Shown: positions 9,035 through 18,320 of the stretch, piece after piece
Layout: each line of letters starts with the position of its first letter
How positions within the stretch are numbered: the stretch's first letter is position 1
Assembly: GCF_024518675.1 (NCBI RefSeq)
Contig: NZ_JANIGL010000002.1
Coordinates: 682,001 to 746,000, forward strand
Source: Pseudoalteromonas shioyasakiensis
GTDB lineage: Bacteria; Pseudomonadota; Gammaproteobacteria; Enterobacterales; Alteromonadaceae
Length of the DNA stretch: 64,000 nt
Direction of reading: 5' to 3'
Notes under the pieces: model-generated
The model's database searches: none
What the model saw: only the letters and a program-made list of their open reading frames with translations
What the model was told of the DNA's origin: nothing
Program-made: the position numbers and the translations under genes

Positions 9035-10168
9035 TTATGAACCTTTTTGATCTAAACCATCTATCGTTACACCCTGTAAGAAGCCTGCACCTTGCTGTTC
9101 ATTGTTTCTTAACTTAATCATCAAACGTAAATCGTTAGGTGAATCAGCATGATGCAGAGCATCGGCGTAATTGATACGTTGCTGTTTATAGAGCTCAAAT
9201 AATGCCTGATCAAAGGTTTGCATGCCCATATCTTTAGATTTTGCCATCGCCTCTTTAATACCGCCAATATCACCTTTTTTAATAAGTTCACCAACGATGG
9301 GGGAGTTCAGTAATATTTCAATCGCAGCGACCCGGCTATTTCCATCCGCTGTTGGTACTAATTGTTGCGCGATAATTGCCCGCAGATTTAATGATAGGTC
9401 ATATTTAAGCTTGTCGTGCTTTTCTTTTGGTACTAAATGCATGATACGGTCGATTGCTTGGTTAGCGTTGTTCGCGTGCAAAGTAGCAACACACAAATGC
9501 CCTGTTTCAGCAAAACTAAGCGCGTATTCCATGGTTTCTTGCGAACGTATTTCACCGATCAAGATAACATCAGGAGCTTGACGTAAAGAGCTTTTCAAAG
9601 CTGACTCAAAGCTTTCGGTATCAAGCCCGACTTCACGCTGAGTTATAATACTTTTACGGTGCTCATGAACAAATTCAATCGGATCTTCAATCGTTAAAAT
9701 ATGGCCTCGCTGATTACGATTGCGATAACCCAAAAGTGCAGCCAATGATGTAGACTTACCGGTACCCGTTCCCCCCACAAACAACACCAAGCCACGCTTT
9801 GCCATAATGACGTCGGTTAGCGTTGAAGGTAACCCCAGCTCATTTACATCAGGTATGGTAGTCACAATGCGACGAATAACCATACCTGCACAATCTCGTT
9901 GCCAAAATGCTGAGACCCTGAAGCGCCCTTCATCCGTCGCAATGGCAAAGTTACACTCTTTAGAATCATGAAATTCAGCTTTTTGCTTTTCACTCATTGC
10001 TGATTCAACTAACGCTAATGATTCCTCATCAGAAACTTTGTCGTCTCCCAATGCGATTAATTCACCATTAATTTTCGCGCTGACCGGTAACTGACTCGAA
10101 ACAAACAAATCAGAGCCTTGCTTGTCTATCATCAGTTGTAAAAAATAGTTAAGAGAATGAGTCATCAT
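9035..10168 (-). CDS. pilU: Type IV pilus retraction ATPase PilU
   Basis: 377 residues of the PilT/PilU GspE-like ATPase family: N-terminal PAS-like domain, Walker A GGTGTGKST at 132-140, an Asp box (ILTIEDPIEFVHEH), Walker B (DVILIGEIRSQETM) and a His box (GHLCVATLHANN). It lacks the AIRNLIRE motif near the C-terminus that marks PilT; here the position reads SPIVGELIKKG, as in PilU. PilU helps PilT pull in type IV pili under load. The ATG has an AAGGAAT ribosome binding site; a second ATG at 10165 is an equally good start. It follows pilT by 17 bases on the minus strand. Confidence 0.95.
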   Translation of the reverse strand: MMTHSLNYFLQLMIDKQGSDLFVSSQLPVSAKINGELIALGDDKVSDEESLALVESAMSEKQKAEFHDSKECNFAIATDEGRFRVSAFWQRDCAGMVIRRIVTTIPDVNELGLPSTLTDVIMAKRGLVLFVGGTGTGKSTSLAALLGYRNRNQRGHILTIEDPIEFVHEHRKSIITQREVGLDTESFESALKSSLRQAPDVILIGEIRSQETMEYALSFAETGHLCVATLHANNANQAIDRIMHLVPKEKHDKLKYDLSLNLRAIIAQQLVPTADGNSRVAAIEILLNSPIVGELIKKGDIGGIKEAMAKSKDMGMQTFDQALFELYKQQRINYADALHHADSPNDLRLMIKLRNNEQQGAGFLQGVTIDGLDQKGS

Positions 10169-10185
10169 ATTCCTTATCCTTTGGC

Positions 10186-11226
10186 CTAGCCGCCAAAATT
10201 AGTTTTATCTTGCGCTTTAGCACGCGCTTCTACGTTAGAAACCACACCGTGATTCACTAAATTAATCAAACATTGATCCATCGTTTGCATGCCATGAGAT
10301 GAACCCGTTTGAATAGATGAATACATTTGCGCAATTTTATCTTCACGAATTAGATTACGAATAGCCGGGACACCAATCATAATTTCGTGGGCTGCAACTC
10401 GCCCACCGCCAACTTTTTTCAACAATGTTTGCGAAATAACTGCACGCAGTGATTCAGAGAGCATTGAGCGTACCATGTCTTTTTCTTCACCGGGGAACAC
10501 ATCAATAATACGGTCAATAGTTTTAGGGGCTGAGGTAGTATGCAGTGTACCAAAAACTAAGTGGCCTGTTTCAGCGGCAGTCATGGCAAGACGAATGGTC
10601 TCCAAATCACGAAGCTCACCGACCAAAATGACATCGGGGTCTTCACGTAATGCACTACGTAATGCGTTGGAGAAACTGTGGGTATCGCGATGAACTTCAC
10701 GCTGGTTAATGAGTGACAGTTTATTGTCATGAACAAATTCAATAGGATCTTCGATGGTTAAAATATGATGATGTTTATTTTGGTTAATATAATCGACCAT
10801 CGCCGCCAAAGTTGTTGATTTACCCGAGCCTGTCGGCCCAGTCACTAACACTAAGCCGCGCGGATTATCAGAAATCGTTTTGAAAATATCAGGTGCCCCT
10901 AAATCATCCAGCGTCAGCACTTCACTTGGGATAGTACGAAACACCGCTGCAGGACCACGGTTAGAGTTAAATGCATTCACACGAAAACGAGCAAGATTAG
11001 GAACTTCAAAGGAAAAATCCACTTCTAGGTTTTGCTCGTAGTCCTTGCGTTGATTATCGTTCATAATATCGTAGACTAAGCTGTTTACATCTTTGTCTTC
11101 CAGTGCTGGAATATTAATTCGACGCACATCGCCATCAACTCGAATCATCGGAGCAACCCCTGATGATAAGTGTAAATCGGATGCTTTATGCTGCACACTA
11201 AAGGCTAATAATTCGGTAATATCCAT
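10186..11226 (-). CDS. pilT: Type IV pilus retraction ATPase PilT
   Basis: 346 residues, the standard PilT length. Walker A is GPTGSGKST at 130-138, followed by the Asp box ILTIEDPIEFVHD, Walker B DVILVGELRDLETI and His box GHLVFGTLHTTSAP. The PilT hallmark AIRNLIRED is present near the C-terminus. The hexameric ATPase drives pilus depolymerisation and twitching motility at the inner membrane. It is the first gene of a pilT-pilU-periplasmic-protein operon and is divergent from yggS, with about 30 bases between the two likely start codons. Confidence 0.98.
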   Translation of the reverse strand: MDITELLAFSVQHKASDLHLSSGVAPMIRVDGDVRRINIPALEDKDVNSLVYDIMNDNQRKDYEQNLEVDFSFEVPNLARFRVNAFNSNRGPAAVFRTIPSEVLTLDDLGAPDIFKTISDNPRGLVLVTGPTGSGKSTTLAAMVDYINQNKHHHILTIEDPIEFVHDNKLSLINQREVHRDTHSFSNALRSALREDPDVILVGELRDLETIRLAMTAAETGHLVFGTLHTTSAPKTIDRIIDVFPGEEKDMVRSMLSESLRAVISQTLLKKVGGGRVAAHEIMIGVPAIRNLIREDKIAQMYSSIQTGSSHGMQTMDQCLINLVNHGVVSNVEARAKAQDKTNFGG

Positions 11227-11255
11227 TTATGACTCCACAACTAACTGATAATTAT

Positions 11256-11942
11256 ATGGTTACAATAGCAGAACGACTTAAATCCGCCTACGCTAGAATT
11301 GCATTAGCGGCAAAAAAAAATAACCGCAACGAGCAAGATGTTTGCTTACTCGCAGTCTCTAAAACGAAACCTGCTGACTTTATTTTAGCGGCTTATCAGC
11401 AAGGCCACCGAGAGTTTGGTGAATCTTATGTTCAAGAAGCTGTAGATAAAGTAACCCAACTGGCAGATTATAGCGATATTGTTTGGCATTTTATTGGCCC
11501 AATTCAATCAAATAAAACCGCTTTAGTTGCCACGCATTTTGACTGGGTGCAAAGTATCGACCGAGAAAAAATAGCCAAACGTTTAAATGACCAAAGGCCG
11601 GACGCTAGAGCACCACTGAATGTATTAATTCAAGTTAATATTAGTCTAGAAGAAGCTAAGTCAGGCTGCCACCCGGATGCACTCCCTGCCTTAGCGAAGT
11701 TTGTCGATGATTGCCCTAACTTGGTTTTGCGTGGGCTGATGACTATTCCAGAAAAAACCGACGATACGCAGCAACAAATGCAATATTTTGAGCAATTACG
11801 CGCTTGCTTTGATAGACTTAAGTCCCAATATCCTCAAATAGACACCCTGTCGATGGGGATGAGTGGTGATGTAGAAGCAGCCATTGCTGCAGGCTCCACC
11901 ATGGTACGCATCGGCACGGATATTTTTGGCCAACGAAGCTAA
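11256..11942 (+). CDS. yggS: Pyridoxal phosphate homeostasis protein (YggS/PLPBP)
   Basis: 228 residues from the ATG at 11256; an in-frame ATG at 11229 is possible but adds nine residues not seen in the E. coli protein. The PLP-binding lysine lies in LLAVSKTKP (K36). Further family segments are FGESYVQEAVDK, WHFIGPIQSNK and LSMGMSGDVEAAIAAGSTMVRIGTDIFG, the last binding the PLP phosphate. The protein binds PLP without known catalytic activity and balances B6 and amino-acid pools. It heads the yggS-proC-yggT-DUF4426-rdgB-hemW cluster. No strong ribosome binding site is seen for either start. Confidence 0.95.
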   Translation: MVTIAERLKSAYARIALAAKKNNRNEQDVCLLAVSKTKPADFILAAYQQGHREFGESYVQEAVDKVTQLADYSDIVWHFIGPIQSNKTALVATHFDWVQSIDREKIAKRLNDQRPDARAPLNVLIQVNISLEEAKSGCHPDALPALAKFVDDCPNLVLRGLMTIPEKTDDTQQQMQYFEQLRACFDRLKSQYPQIDTLSMGMSGDVEAAIAAGSTMVRIGTDIFGQRS

Positions 11943-11957
11943 GGTGATAACTAAGAT

Positions 11958-12779
11958 ATGTCAGATAAAACAATTGCATTCATAGGCACAGGTAATATGA
12001 GCTACGCCATCATTGGTGGCATGGTAAAAAATGGGTTTAAGGCATCAAATATTATTGCCACTAACCGCAATCAAGAAAAACTTGCTAAGGTAGCAGCGGA
12101 TTTCGGGGTCAATACCACCTCAAACAATAACGCAGCACTGCGTGATGCCGATGTGATTGTGTTATCTGTTAAACCGCAAATGATGGGTGATTTATGTCAA
12201 TCATTCCAAGATTCAGGCATCGATTTTAGTGATAAGCTATTTATTTCTGTGGCTGCAGGCCTAACCGTTAGCCGCCTTCGTGAAATGCTCGGCCAAAACG
12301 TAAAAATGGTCCGTTGTATGCCGAACACCCCATCATTGCTTGGTCGTGGTGTATCGGGTTTATTTGGCGACGGTGAGACCGCTGATGAACATACCTTTGT
12401 ACAACAAGTATTTGAATCAACTGGTATTGCGGTATGGGTTGAGCAAGAGTCTCAAATCAATGACGTGATTGCTGTTACGGGTTCATCACCCGCTTATTTC
12501 TTCTTATTTATGGAAGCCATCGAAGAGAAAGCCAAAGCCCTAGGTTTTAATGATGAAGATGCCCGCCGCTTAGTCCAACAAACCGCATTAGGCGCTGCAG
12601 AAATGGCACTCTCACAGCCTGATATAAGTATTTCTCAATTACGTGCCAATGTAACATCTAAGGGTGGTACAACTCATGCTGCGGTCGAACATTTAAAAGC
12701 ACAAGGTTTAACAGCTACTGTTGCTGATGCAATGGATGCATGTATTGCCCGTGCCGAACAAATGGAACAAGAACTTTAA
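11958..12779 (+). CDS. proC: Pyrroline-5-carboxylate reductase
   Basis: 273 residues. The N-terminal Rossmann fold begins IAFIGTGNMSYAIIGGM (GxGxxx NAD(P)H site) and has VLSVKPQMM. The C-terminal dimerisation and substrate domain holds AVTGSSPAYFFLFMEA and LRANVTSKGGTTHAA. The enzyme makes the last step of proline synthesis, reducing pyrroline-5-carboxylate with NAD(P)H. It follows yggS by 15 bases with an AAGGTGAT ribosome binding site. Confidence 0.98.
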   Translation: MSDKTIAFIGTGNMSYAIIGGMVKNGFKASNIIATNRNQEKLAKVAADFGVNTTSNNNAALRDADVIVLSVKPQMMGDLCQSFQDSGIDFSDKLFISVAAGLTVSRLREMLGQNVKMVRCMPNTPSLLGRGVSGLFGDGETADEHTFVQQVFESTGIAVWVEQESQINDVIAVTGSSPAYFFLFMEAIEEKAKALGFNDEDARRLVQQTALGAAEMALSQPDISISQLRANVTSKGGTTHAAVEHLKAQGLTATVADAMDACIARAEQMEQEL

Positions 12780-12812
12780 CTAAGCGATAATGCTTATTTT
12801 TCGAGGTAAATT

Positions 12813-13346
12813 ATGAATGCCATGCAATTTTTAGTCGGGATTGTATTTGATCTATTTTTAATGGTGGTATTACTGCGCTTTTGGCTGCAAGCAGCCAAAG
12901 CCGATTTTTACAACCCATTAAGCCAGTTTGTGGTTAAAGCAACCTCATTTGCTGTAAACCCACTACGTAAAATTATTCCCGGTTTTGGTGGGTTAGACTT
13001 AGCCTCACTGTTATTGGCATTCATTGTTGCAGTAGCAAAAATTTCTACCCTATTGCTCATGTTTTATGGTGGTTGGGATGCGCAAACCGTATTTGTATCA
13101 GCCTTGATTACTGTTATCAAAGAGGGTTTAAACTTATTATTTTGGGTATTAATAATCCGCGCTTTGTTAAGCTGGGTAAGCCAAGGTTACAATCCTATTG
13201 AAGCCGTTTTCCACCAGCTCACTGAGCCAATGCTTAAACCTATCCGAAAAGTTTTACCGCCTTTAGGTGGCTTTGATTTATCAATTTTAGTATTGATAAT
13301 CGCATTACAGTTTGCACAAATTCTATTTATGGATTTTATCGGTTAA
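12813..13346 (+). CDS. yggT: YggT family membrane protein
   Basis: 177 residues with two copies of the YGGT repeat, each a pair of transmembrane helices around a conserved LLRFWLQ / IIRALLSW segment followed by a P-x-x-x-(P/V)-x-R-K-I/V-x-P-x-x-G-G-x-D motif (PLRKIIPGFGGLDLAS and PIRKVLPPLGGFDLS). It is an inner-membrane protein; E. coli YggT has been linked to osmotic or ion homeostasis, without a defined mechanism. It lies between proC and DUF4426 and is followed at 13361 by a strong intrinsic terminator, so part of transcription probably ends here. Confidence 0.94.
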   Translation: MNAMQFLVGIVFDLFLMVVLLRFWLQAAKADFYNPLSQFVVKATSFAVNPLRKIIPGFGGLDLASLLLAFIVAVAKISTLLLMFYGGWDAQTVFVSALITVIKEGLNLLFWVLIIRALLSWVSQGYNPIEAVFHQLTEPMLKPIRKVLPPLGGFDLSILVLIIALQFAQILFMDFIG

Positions 13347-13360
13347 ACCATCTCACTACC

Positions 13361-13386
13361 AGAGGCCTAAATAGGCCTCTTTCTTT
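13361..13386 (+). terminator. Intrinsic terminator after yggT
   Basis: Perfect 8-bp stem AGAGGCCT / AGGCCTCT with an AAAT loop, followed by TTCTTT. It lies 15 bases after the yggT stop and just before the DUF4426 gene, so it may partly separate yggS-proC-yggT from DUF4426-rdgB-hemW. Confidence 0.85.
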
Positions 13387-13397
13387 AAGAGTCATTT

Positions 13398-13841
13398 ATG
13401 AAAAAGCTAGCAAGTATATTATTTTTCGCACTGGCAGGTATCACCTTTACTGCCCACAGTGAACAAATTCAAGGCGCGCAATATAAAGAACTTGGCCCTT
13501 GGCAAGTTCACTATATCGCCTTTCCTTCCACCTTTGTTCAGCCAAAAATAGCGCAAGCTTACGGCCTTGAGCGCAGTAACTATAAAGGCATAGTTAATAT
13601 TTCGATTTTAAAAAATGATGCCGATAATACAGCGCAAACAGCATCACTTTCAGGAACTGCAAAAAACTTATTAGGTAATAAACAAGTTTTAGAATTTAAA
13701 GAAGTGGTTGAAGGCGATTCTATTTACTACCTCGCTCAAGTAAAATTTACCAACGAAGAAATTTTACGGTTTGATATCGAAATCAAACAAAACAATCAAT
13801 TTCAAAAATTGCAGTTTCAACAAAAATTTTACGTAGATTAA
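13398..13841 (+). CDS. DUF4426 family periplasmic protein
   Basis: 147 residues with an N-terminal signal peptide (about 1-21, cleavage near AHS-EQ). The family is recognised from the LGPWQVHYIAFPSTFVQPKIAQAYGLERSNYKGIVNISIL stretch (central part) and the small beta-rich fold; function unknown. In gammaproteobacteria DUF4426 genes are commonly found beside rdgB and yggT, as here. The rdgB ATG follows its stop by three bases, suggesting coupling. It begins 12 bases after the terminator downstream of yggT. Confidence 0.85.
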   Translation: MKKLASILFFALAGITFTAHSEQIQGAQYKELGPWQVHYIAFPSTFVQPKIAQAYGLERSNYKGIVNISILKNDADNTAQTASLSGTAKNLLGNKQVLEFKEVVEGDSIYYLAQVKFTNEEILRFDIEIKQNNQFQKLQFQQKFYVD

Positions 13842-13844
13842 ATC

Positions 13845-14444
13845 ATGAAAAAAACCTTAGTTTTAGCCACTGGTAACCAAGGGAAGGTAACAGAATTAGC
13901 ACAGATGCTAAGCTCTCTCGAGATAGAAGTGTTACCACAAAGCGACTTTAACGTCCCTGACGTGCCAGAAACCGGCACTACATTCGTTGAAAACGCCATC
14001 ATCAAAGCTCGCCATGCTGCCAAGCTAACAGGATTCCCTGCTATTGCTGACGACTCGGGATTAGAAGTCGACGGGCTAAATGGTGCACCCGGTGTATATT
14101 CCGCCCGCTTTGCAGGGGAAAATGCCAACGACCAAGCCAATATAGACAAATTACTCGCTGAGCTGGGCGATAACCCAACTCGTAACGCACGCTTTTGGTG
14201 TGTATTAGTACTAATGCGCCACGCCAATGACCCTACCCCACTAATTTGTAGTGCCAGTTGGGAAGGGCAAATAACCCAAAGCCAAGATGGCCAAGGCGGC
14301 TTTGGTTATGACCCTATATTTTATGTACCAGAGCTTGGCTGCACCAGTGCACAGCTTAGTAAAGAACAAAAAAATGCCATTAGCCACCGAGGTCAAGCAT
14401 TACAAACCTTACTAGCAGAGCTTAAGCTTAAAGGCGGCCTGTGA
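13845..14444 (+). CDS. rdgB: XTP/dITP pyrophosphatase
   Basis: 199 residues of the Ham1/RdgB family. It starts [14 protein letters not shown] (substrate loop), has the catalytic Asp pair in [18 protein letters not shown] (D69, D70) followed by YSARFAGE, and the C-terminal GGFGYDPIF and SHRGQAL motifs that bind the purine. The enzyme removes ITP, XTP and their deoxy forms from the nucleotide pool. Its stop overlaps the GTG start of hemW by four bases (GTGA). Confidence 0.97.
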   Translation: MKKTLVLATGNQGKVTELAQMLSSLEIEVLPQSDFNVPDVPETGTTFVENAIIKARHAAKLTGFPAIADDSGLEVDGLNGAPGVYSARFAGENANDQANIDKLLAELGDNPTRNARFWCVLVLMRHANDPTPLICSASWEGQITQSQDGQGGFGYDPIFYVPELGCTSAQLSKEQKNAISHRGQALQTLLAELKLKGGL

Positions 14445-15577
14445 ATTTACCACCGTTAAGCTTATATGTGCACATACCTTGGTGTGTGCAAAAGTGCCCT
14501 TATTGTGACTTTAATAGTCATGGCCAAAAAGGCGATATTCCAGAAAAAGAATATGTACAACATTTAATTGATGATTTAAAAACTGACTTACACCTTGTGC
14601 AAGGGCGAAAAATTCATTCGATCTTTATCGGCGGTGGCACCCCAAGTTTATTAACTGGTGACGCCTATGTCAGCTTATTAAACGCCGTTGATTCACTGAT
14701 AGGCCTTAGTGATAACTGTGAAATCACGCTAGAAGCTAACCCGGGTACGGTAGAAACTGGGCGCTTTAAAGAGTATGTCGCCGCGGGGATTAATCGAATA
14801 TCAATTGGCGTGCAAAGCATGCAAAATGACAAGCTAAAAGCCCTCGGCCGTATTCATGGTGCTGATGAAGCCACTTACGCAGCACAACAAGCTCACGAAG
14901 CCGGTTTAAACAGCTTTAACCTCGACCTAATGCATGGTCTTCCAGGGCAATCTGTAGATGATGCCCTCAGTGATTTGAAAAAAATCATTGCGCTAAATCC
15001 GCCCCATATTTCTTGGTATCAACTCACCATTGAAGCCAATACGCAATTTGCATCAAAGCCCCCGACTTTGCCTCCCGATGACACGTTGTGGGATATCCAA
15101 GAGCAAGGCCAACTATTACTCGCTCAAGCAGGTTACCAACAATATGAAATATCCGGTTATGCAAAACCCGGCTTTCAATGTCAACATAACTTAAATTATT
15201 GGCGCTTTGGCGACTATTTAGGCATTGGCTGCGGCGCTCATGGTAAAGTAACTGATGCAAACACAGGTCAAATAACCCGCACTATGAAAGTGAAACATCC
15301 GCGTGGGTATATGGACTTAGCTAAACCTTATTTATTTAAGCAATGGCCAGTTGAGCAAGACGATTTACCCTTTGAGTTTTTTATGAATCGTTTTCGCCTA
15401 TTTGAAGCCTGTCCAAAAAGTGATTTACACGAACTTACAAATTTATCACTACAGAGCCAGTCTGAGGCCTTGAACAAAGCGATAAATACAGGCTTACTAA
15501 TCGATATGGATAGCCATTGGCAGGTAAGCCAAAAAGGTCACCGTTTTTTAAATGACCTGCTAGAATTGTTTGTATAG
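14441..15577 (+). CDS. hemW: Radical SAM heme chaperone HemW
   Basis: 378 residues starting at a GTG that overlaps the rdgB stop. The radical-SAM cluster motif is [10 protein letters not shown] (C15, C19, C22), followed by [11 protein letters not shown] and [18 protein letters not shown], the S-adenosylmethionine-binding parts. It has the C-terminal HemN_C-type domain with [18 protein letters not shown]. The Cys after CxxxCxxC that marks true HemN (CxxxCxxCxC) is a Phe-containing CDF here, fitting HemW, which carries heme to target proteins rather than oxidising coproporphyrinogen. Last gene of the cluster; an 8-bp inverted repeat (15576-15603) spans its end. Confidence 0.94.
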   Translation: MNLPPLSLYVHIPWCVQKCPYCDFNSHGQKGDIPEKEYVQHLIDDLKTDLHLVQGRKIHSIFIGGGTPSLLTGDAYVSLLNAVDSLIGLSDNCEITLEANPGTVETGRFKEYVAAGINRISIGVQSMQNDKLKALGRIHGADEATYAAQQAHEAGLNSFNLDLMHGLPGQSVDDALSDLKKIIALNPPHISWYQLTIEANTQFASKPPTLPPDDTLWDIQEQGQLLLAQAGYQQYEISGYAKPGFQCQHNLNYWRFGDYLGIGCGAHGKVTDANTGQITRTMKVKHPRGYMDLAKPYLFKQWPVEQDDLPFEFFMNRFRLFEACPKSDLHELTNLSLQSQSEALNKAINTGLLIDMDSHWQVSQKGHRFLNDLLELFV

Positions 15578-15662
15578 TTGTAAGTGCTTAGGCGGTTACA
15601 ACTTCATATTAATAATAATTAATTTATAACCTTTATTGGTTTCTAACAACAAAAGGGAAAAC

Positions 15663-17492
15663 ATGCGTAAACTTACCTTTATCGCTGCCGCAGTGAGTAT
15701 TGCACTGCTAGGTGGCTGCCAGCAAACGCCTGAGCAACAAAACACACCGAGTGTACAAGCACAACCTGTACAGAGTGAAATCGACAAAGCCAATGCCTTT
15801 TTTGAAGATACTTTTAACCGTGATGTAATGAGCAGTCCTGTTTATCAAACATACATGGGTATCAAAAAAGATTACGACAAGTGGGATGATGGCAGCGAAG
15901 AGCGCGCACTTGAAGATTTACAACAAGCTAAGGACGACTTAGTTGCATTAAATGCGATTAATCGTGACTTACTTGATGAAAATACTAAAGTGAGTTATGA
16001 CCTTAAAAAGCAAGATCTTGAAAACACGATTGCTGATTTTAAATGGCGTTACCATAACTACCCGGTAAACCAAATGTTTGGTGTTCATTCAATGATCCCA
16101 GCATTTTTAATCAACCAACACCAGATCACCGATGTTGCTGACGCAAAAGCATATATCTCGCGTTTGAACGGCGTGACTACAGTTATTGACCAACTTATCA
16201 AAGATTTAGAGGTTCGTGCTGACAAAGGCATTATTGCGCCTAAATTTGTATTCCCTCATGTCATTGATTCAAGTAAAAATATTATTATTGGTGCACCATT
16301 TGAAAAAGGCGAAGACTCAACATTACTCGCTGACTTTAAACGTAAAGTAACAGCATTAGAAATAGAACAAGCAGAAAAAGACGCCTTAATTAGCGATGCT
16401 GAACAAGCATTAAAAGCGGCTATAAAACCTTCTTACTCTAAGCTTATCAATTACCTGGCGCAGCTTGAAAAGCGTGCCGATGATCGTGATGGCGCATGGA
16501 AATTCCCTGATGGCGAAGCGTTTTACAACAATGCGTTAGCCCGTACTACAACCACAGACCTAACGGCGAAAGAAATTCACACCATAGGTTTAGCGGAAGT
16601 ATCACGCATTCATGATGAAATGCGTGAAATCAAAAATAAAGTTGGCTTTGAAGGCGACTTAAACGCCTTTATGCAGTTTATGAAAACTGACAAACAATTT
16701 TATTACCCAAATACTGCTGAGGGTAAACAACGCTACCTAGATGAAGCAACTGCACTTATTGATAACATGAAGACCCGTTTAGACGAGTTATTCATCGTTA
16801 AGCCAAAAGCTGGCCTTAAAGTAAAAGCTGTTGAGGCATTCCGTGAAAAAGCGGCGGGTAAAGCATTCTATCAACAACCTGCACCAGATGGTTCTCGCCC
16901 AGGTATTTACTACGCTAACCTTTACGACATGGAAGCAATGCCAACGTATCAAATGGAAGCTTTGGCGTACCATGAAGGTATTCCGGGTCACCATATGCAA
17001 ATTGCTATTTCGCAAGAGCTTGAAGGCGTGCCTAAGTTTCGTAAATTCGGTGGCTACACAGCGTATATCGAAGGCTGGGGTTTATATTCAGAGCTTGTAC
17101 CAAAAGAAATGGGCCTTTACGAAGACCCTTACTCTGACTTCGGTCGTCTCGCGATGGAACTATGGCGTGCATGTCGTTTAGTTGTAGATACCGGTATCCA
17201 CGAAATGAAATGGACTCGCCAACAAGGTATTGACTACTACGTAAATAACACACCAAACGCCACCTCTGACGGTGTTAAAATGGTTGAGCGTCACATTGTC
17301 ATGCCTTCACAAGCAACAGCCTATAAAGTGGGTATGTTAAAGATTTTAGAACTACGGGAAGCGGCAAAAGTTAAACTTGGTGATAAGTTTGATATTCGTG
17401 AATTCCACGACGTAGTACTAAAAAATGGCGCAGTGCCACTTAACGTACTTGAAAGCTTTGTTGATCAATGGGTAGCAAGTAAATCAGTTTAA
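15663..17492 (+). CDS. DUF885 family lipoprotein, probable zinc metallopeptidase-like
   Basis: 609 residues from the ATG at 15663, which has an AAAGGGAA ribosome binding site; an in-frame start at 15636 would put nine residues before the signal peptide. A lipoprotein signal ends in LLGGC (Cys19), followed by a Gln-rich linker. The DUF885 domain contains AYHEGIPGHHMQ with H437 and E438, an HExxxGHH pattern like that of zinc peptidases, and later YIEGWGLYSE. Substrate unknown; the lipobox places it on the inner or outer membrane facing the periplasm. It is a single gene ended by the strong hairpin at 17515-17540. Confidence 0.9.
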   Translation: MRKLTFIAAAVSIALLGGCQQTPEQQNTPSVQAQPVQSEIDKANAFFEDTFNRDVMSSPVYQTYMGIKKDYDKWDDGSEERALEDLQQAKDDLVALNAINRDLLDENTKVSYDLKKQDLENTIADFKWRYHNYPVNQMFGVHSMIPAFLINQHQITDVADAKAYISRLNGVTTVIDQLIKDLEVRADKGIIAPKFVFPHVIDSSKNIIIGAPFEKGEDSTLLADFKRKVTALEIEQAEKDALISDAEQALKAAIKPSYSKLINYLAQLEKRADDRDGAWKFPDGEAFYNNALARTTTTDLTAKEIHTIGLAEVSRIHDEMREIKNKVGFEGDLNAFMQFMKTDKQFYYPNTAEGKQRYLDEATALIDNMKTRLDELFIVKPKAGLKVKAVEAFREKAAGKAFYQQPAPDGSRPGIYYANLYDMEAMPTYQMEALAYHEGIPGHHMQIAISQELEGVPKFRKFGGYTAYIEGWGLYSELVPKEMGLYEDPYSDFGRLAMELWRACRLVVDTGIHEMKWTRQQGIDYYVNNTPNATSDGVKMVERHIVMPSQATAYKVGMLKILELREAAKVKLGDKFDIREFHDVVLKNGAVPLNVLESFVDQWVASKSV

Positions 17493-17514
17493 AGACTCGT
17501 TTACTTTAAAACCT

Positions 17515-17540
17515 AAAAAGGCCGCATTTGCGGCCTTTTT
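17515..17540 (+). terminator. Intrinsic terminator after DUF885 gene
   Basis: Perfect 12-bp stem AAAAAGGCCGCA / TGCGGCCTTTTT with a TT loop and T-tract built into the stem. It starts 22 bases after the DUF885 stop. The A-tract on the left would also let it work on the opposite strand. Confidence 0.9.
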
Positions 17541-17622
17541 ACAATCAATTGGCCTAATGCAAAGAATTGACCTATAAGTAATTTCCGTTAGGATAGAACA
17601 AATAGATAATGGAGGAACAATA

Positions 17623-18309
17623 ATGGATGCTTGCATAACTCGACTCTCACAGCAATTACAGCAACACCAGCTGCAATCTGTTGTCGATGACTTTGCCAAA
17701 TTAACATCACAACAGCAAACTTTGCAGTTACTCCATCTGTATCAAAGCGCGCAGCGTATGGATGTAAAATATAGTTACCTGCAAAACGTTGCCACTCGTA
17801 TTTTAACACATCAACCGCTACCACAGCTGTTAATAAAGCAGTTTAACGATACTGATATATTGAGCTTTTTTACTCCAGGGCTTAAATTCAATAATGGCTT
17901 TGCCTTACTTGATGAAGCAAACAATAATGTAATTCATACGTTATTTAGCCACTGTAATATAGCTAAACTGCCATTTAACTACGTTCGTTCTTTAATGCTA
18001 TTTGAAAGTAACGAAAACCTATTGTTAGCATTAACTCAACAGAATAATCAGGGCCTCACACCCGTTGCAAGCTATATAACCTGTAATCAATATCAGCAAA
18101 GTCTGCCAAAACATGAATTTTCAGCACTGTTAGCTTTAATGGAGGCTGAGCTAAAACAAAATAAAACGATCAATACCGCCGCATTTTTAAAAGCTTTACT
18201 CACATTACAGAGTACATTGGCTGACAAAACCATCAATGAATATACCATCTTGCTTGCGAGTGCGTATTTAGGTTGTAAAACGGAGCAAATAGAAAACTAC
18301 TTAACTTGA
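17623..18309 (+). CDS. Hypothetical protein
   Basis: 228 residues, not recognised as a family. The ATG has an excellent ribosome binding site (GGAGGAAC, about 5 bases away), so it is a real gene. The protein is all-helical in appearance, rich in Leu and Gln, with no signal peptide or membrane helix. The segment around 86-105 (NNGFALLDEANNNVIHTLFSH) faintly resembles one ankyrin-type repeat, and LLALTQQNNQGLTPVASYI around 131-150 another, but two weak units are not enough to claim ankyrin repeats. It stands alone between a terminator and the convergent SIMPL-domain gene. Confidence 0.7.
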   Translation: MDACITRLSQQLQQHQLQSVVDDFAKLTSQQQTLQLLHLYQSAQRMDVKYSYLQNVATRILTHQPLPQLLIKQFNDTDILSFFTPGLKFNNGFALLDEANNNVIHTLFSHCNIAKLPFNYVRSLMLFESNENLLLALTQQNNQGLTPVASYITCNQYQQSLPKHEFSALLALMEAELKQNKTINTAAFLKALLTLQSTLADKTINEYTILLASAYLGCKTEQIENYLT

Positions 18310-18320
18310 AGTTTGGTTAC

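Noticed and set aside
13838..14227. 129-codon antisense frame over rdgB
   Set aside because: Overlaps a clear rdgB gene on the other strand; composition is that of a mirror frame.
15576..15603. 8-bp inverted repeat after hemW as a strong terminator
   Set aside because: No T-tract and a 12-base loop; too weak to list as a terminator.
16831..17181. 116-codon open frame inside the DUF885 gene
   Set aside because: Same-strand shadow in another frame of a gene with strong domain evidence; no ribosome binding site or recognisable protein.
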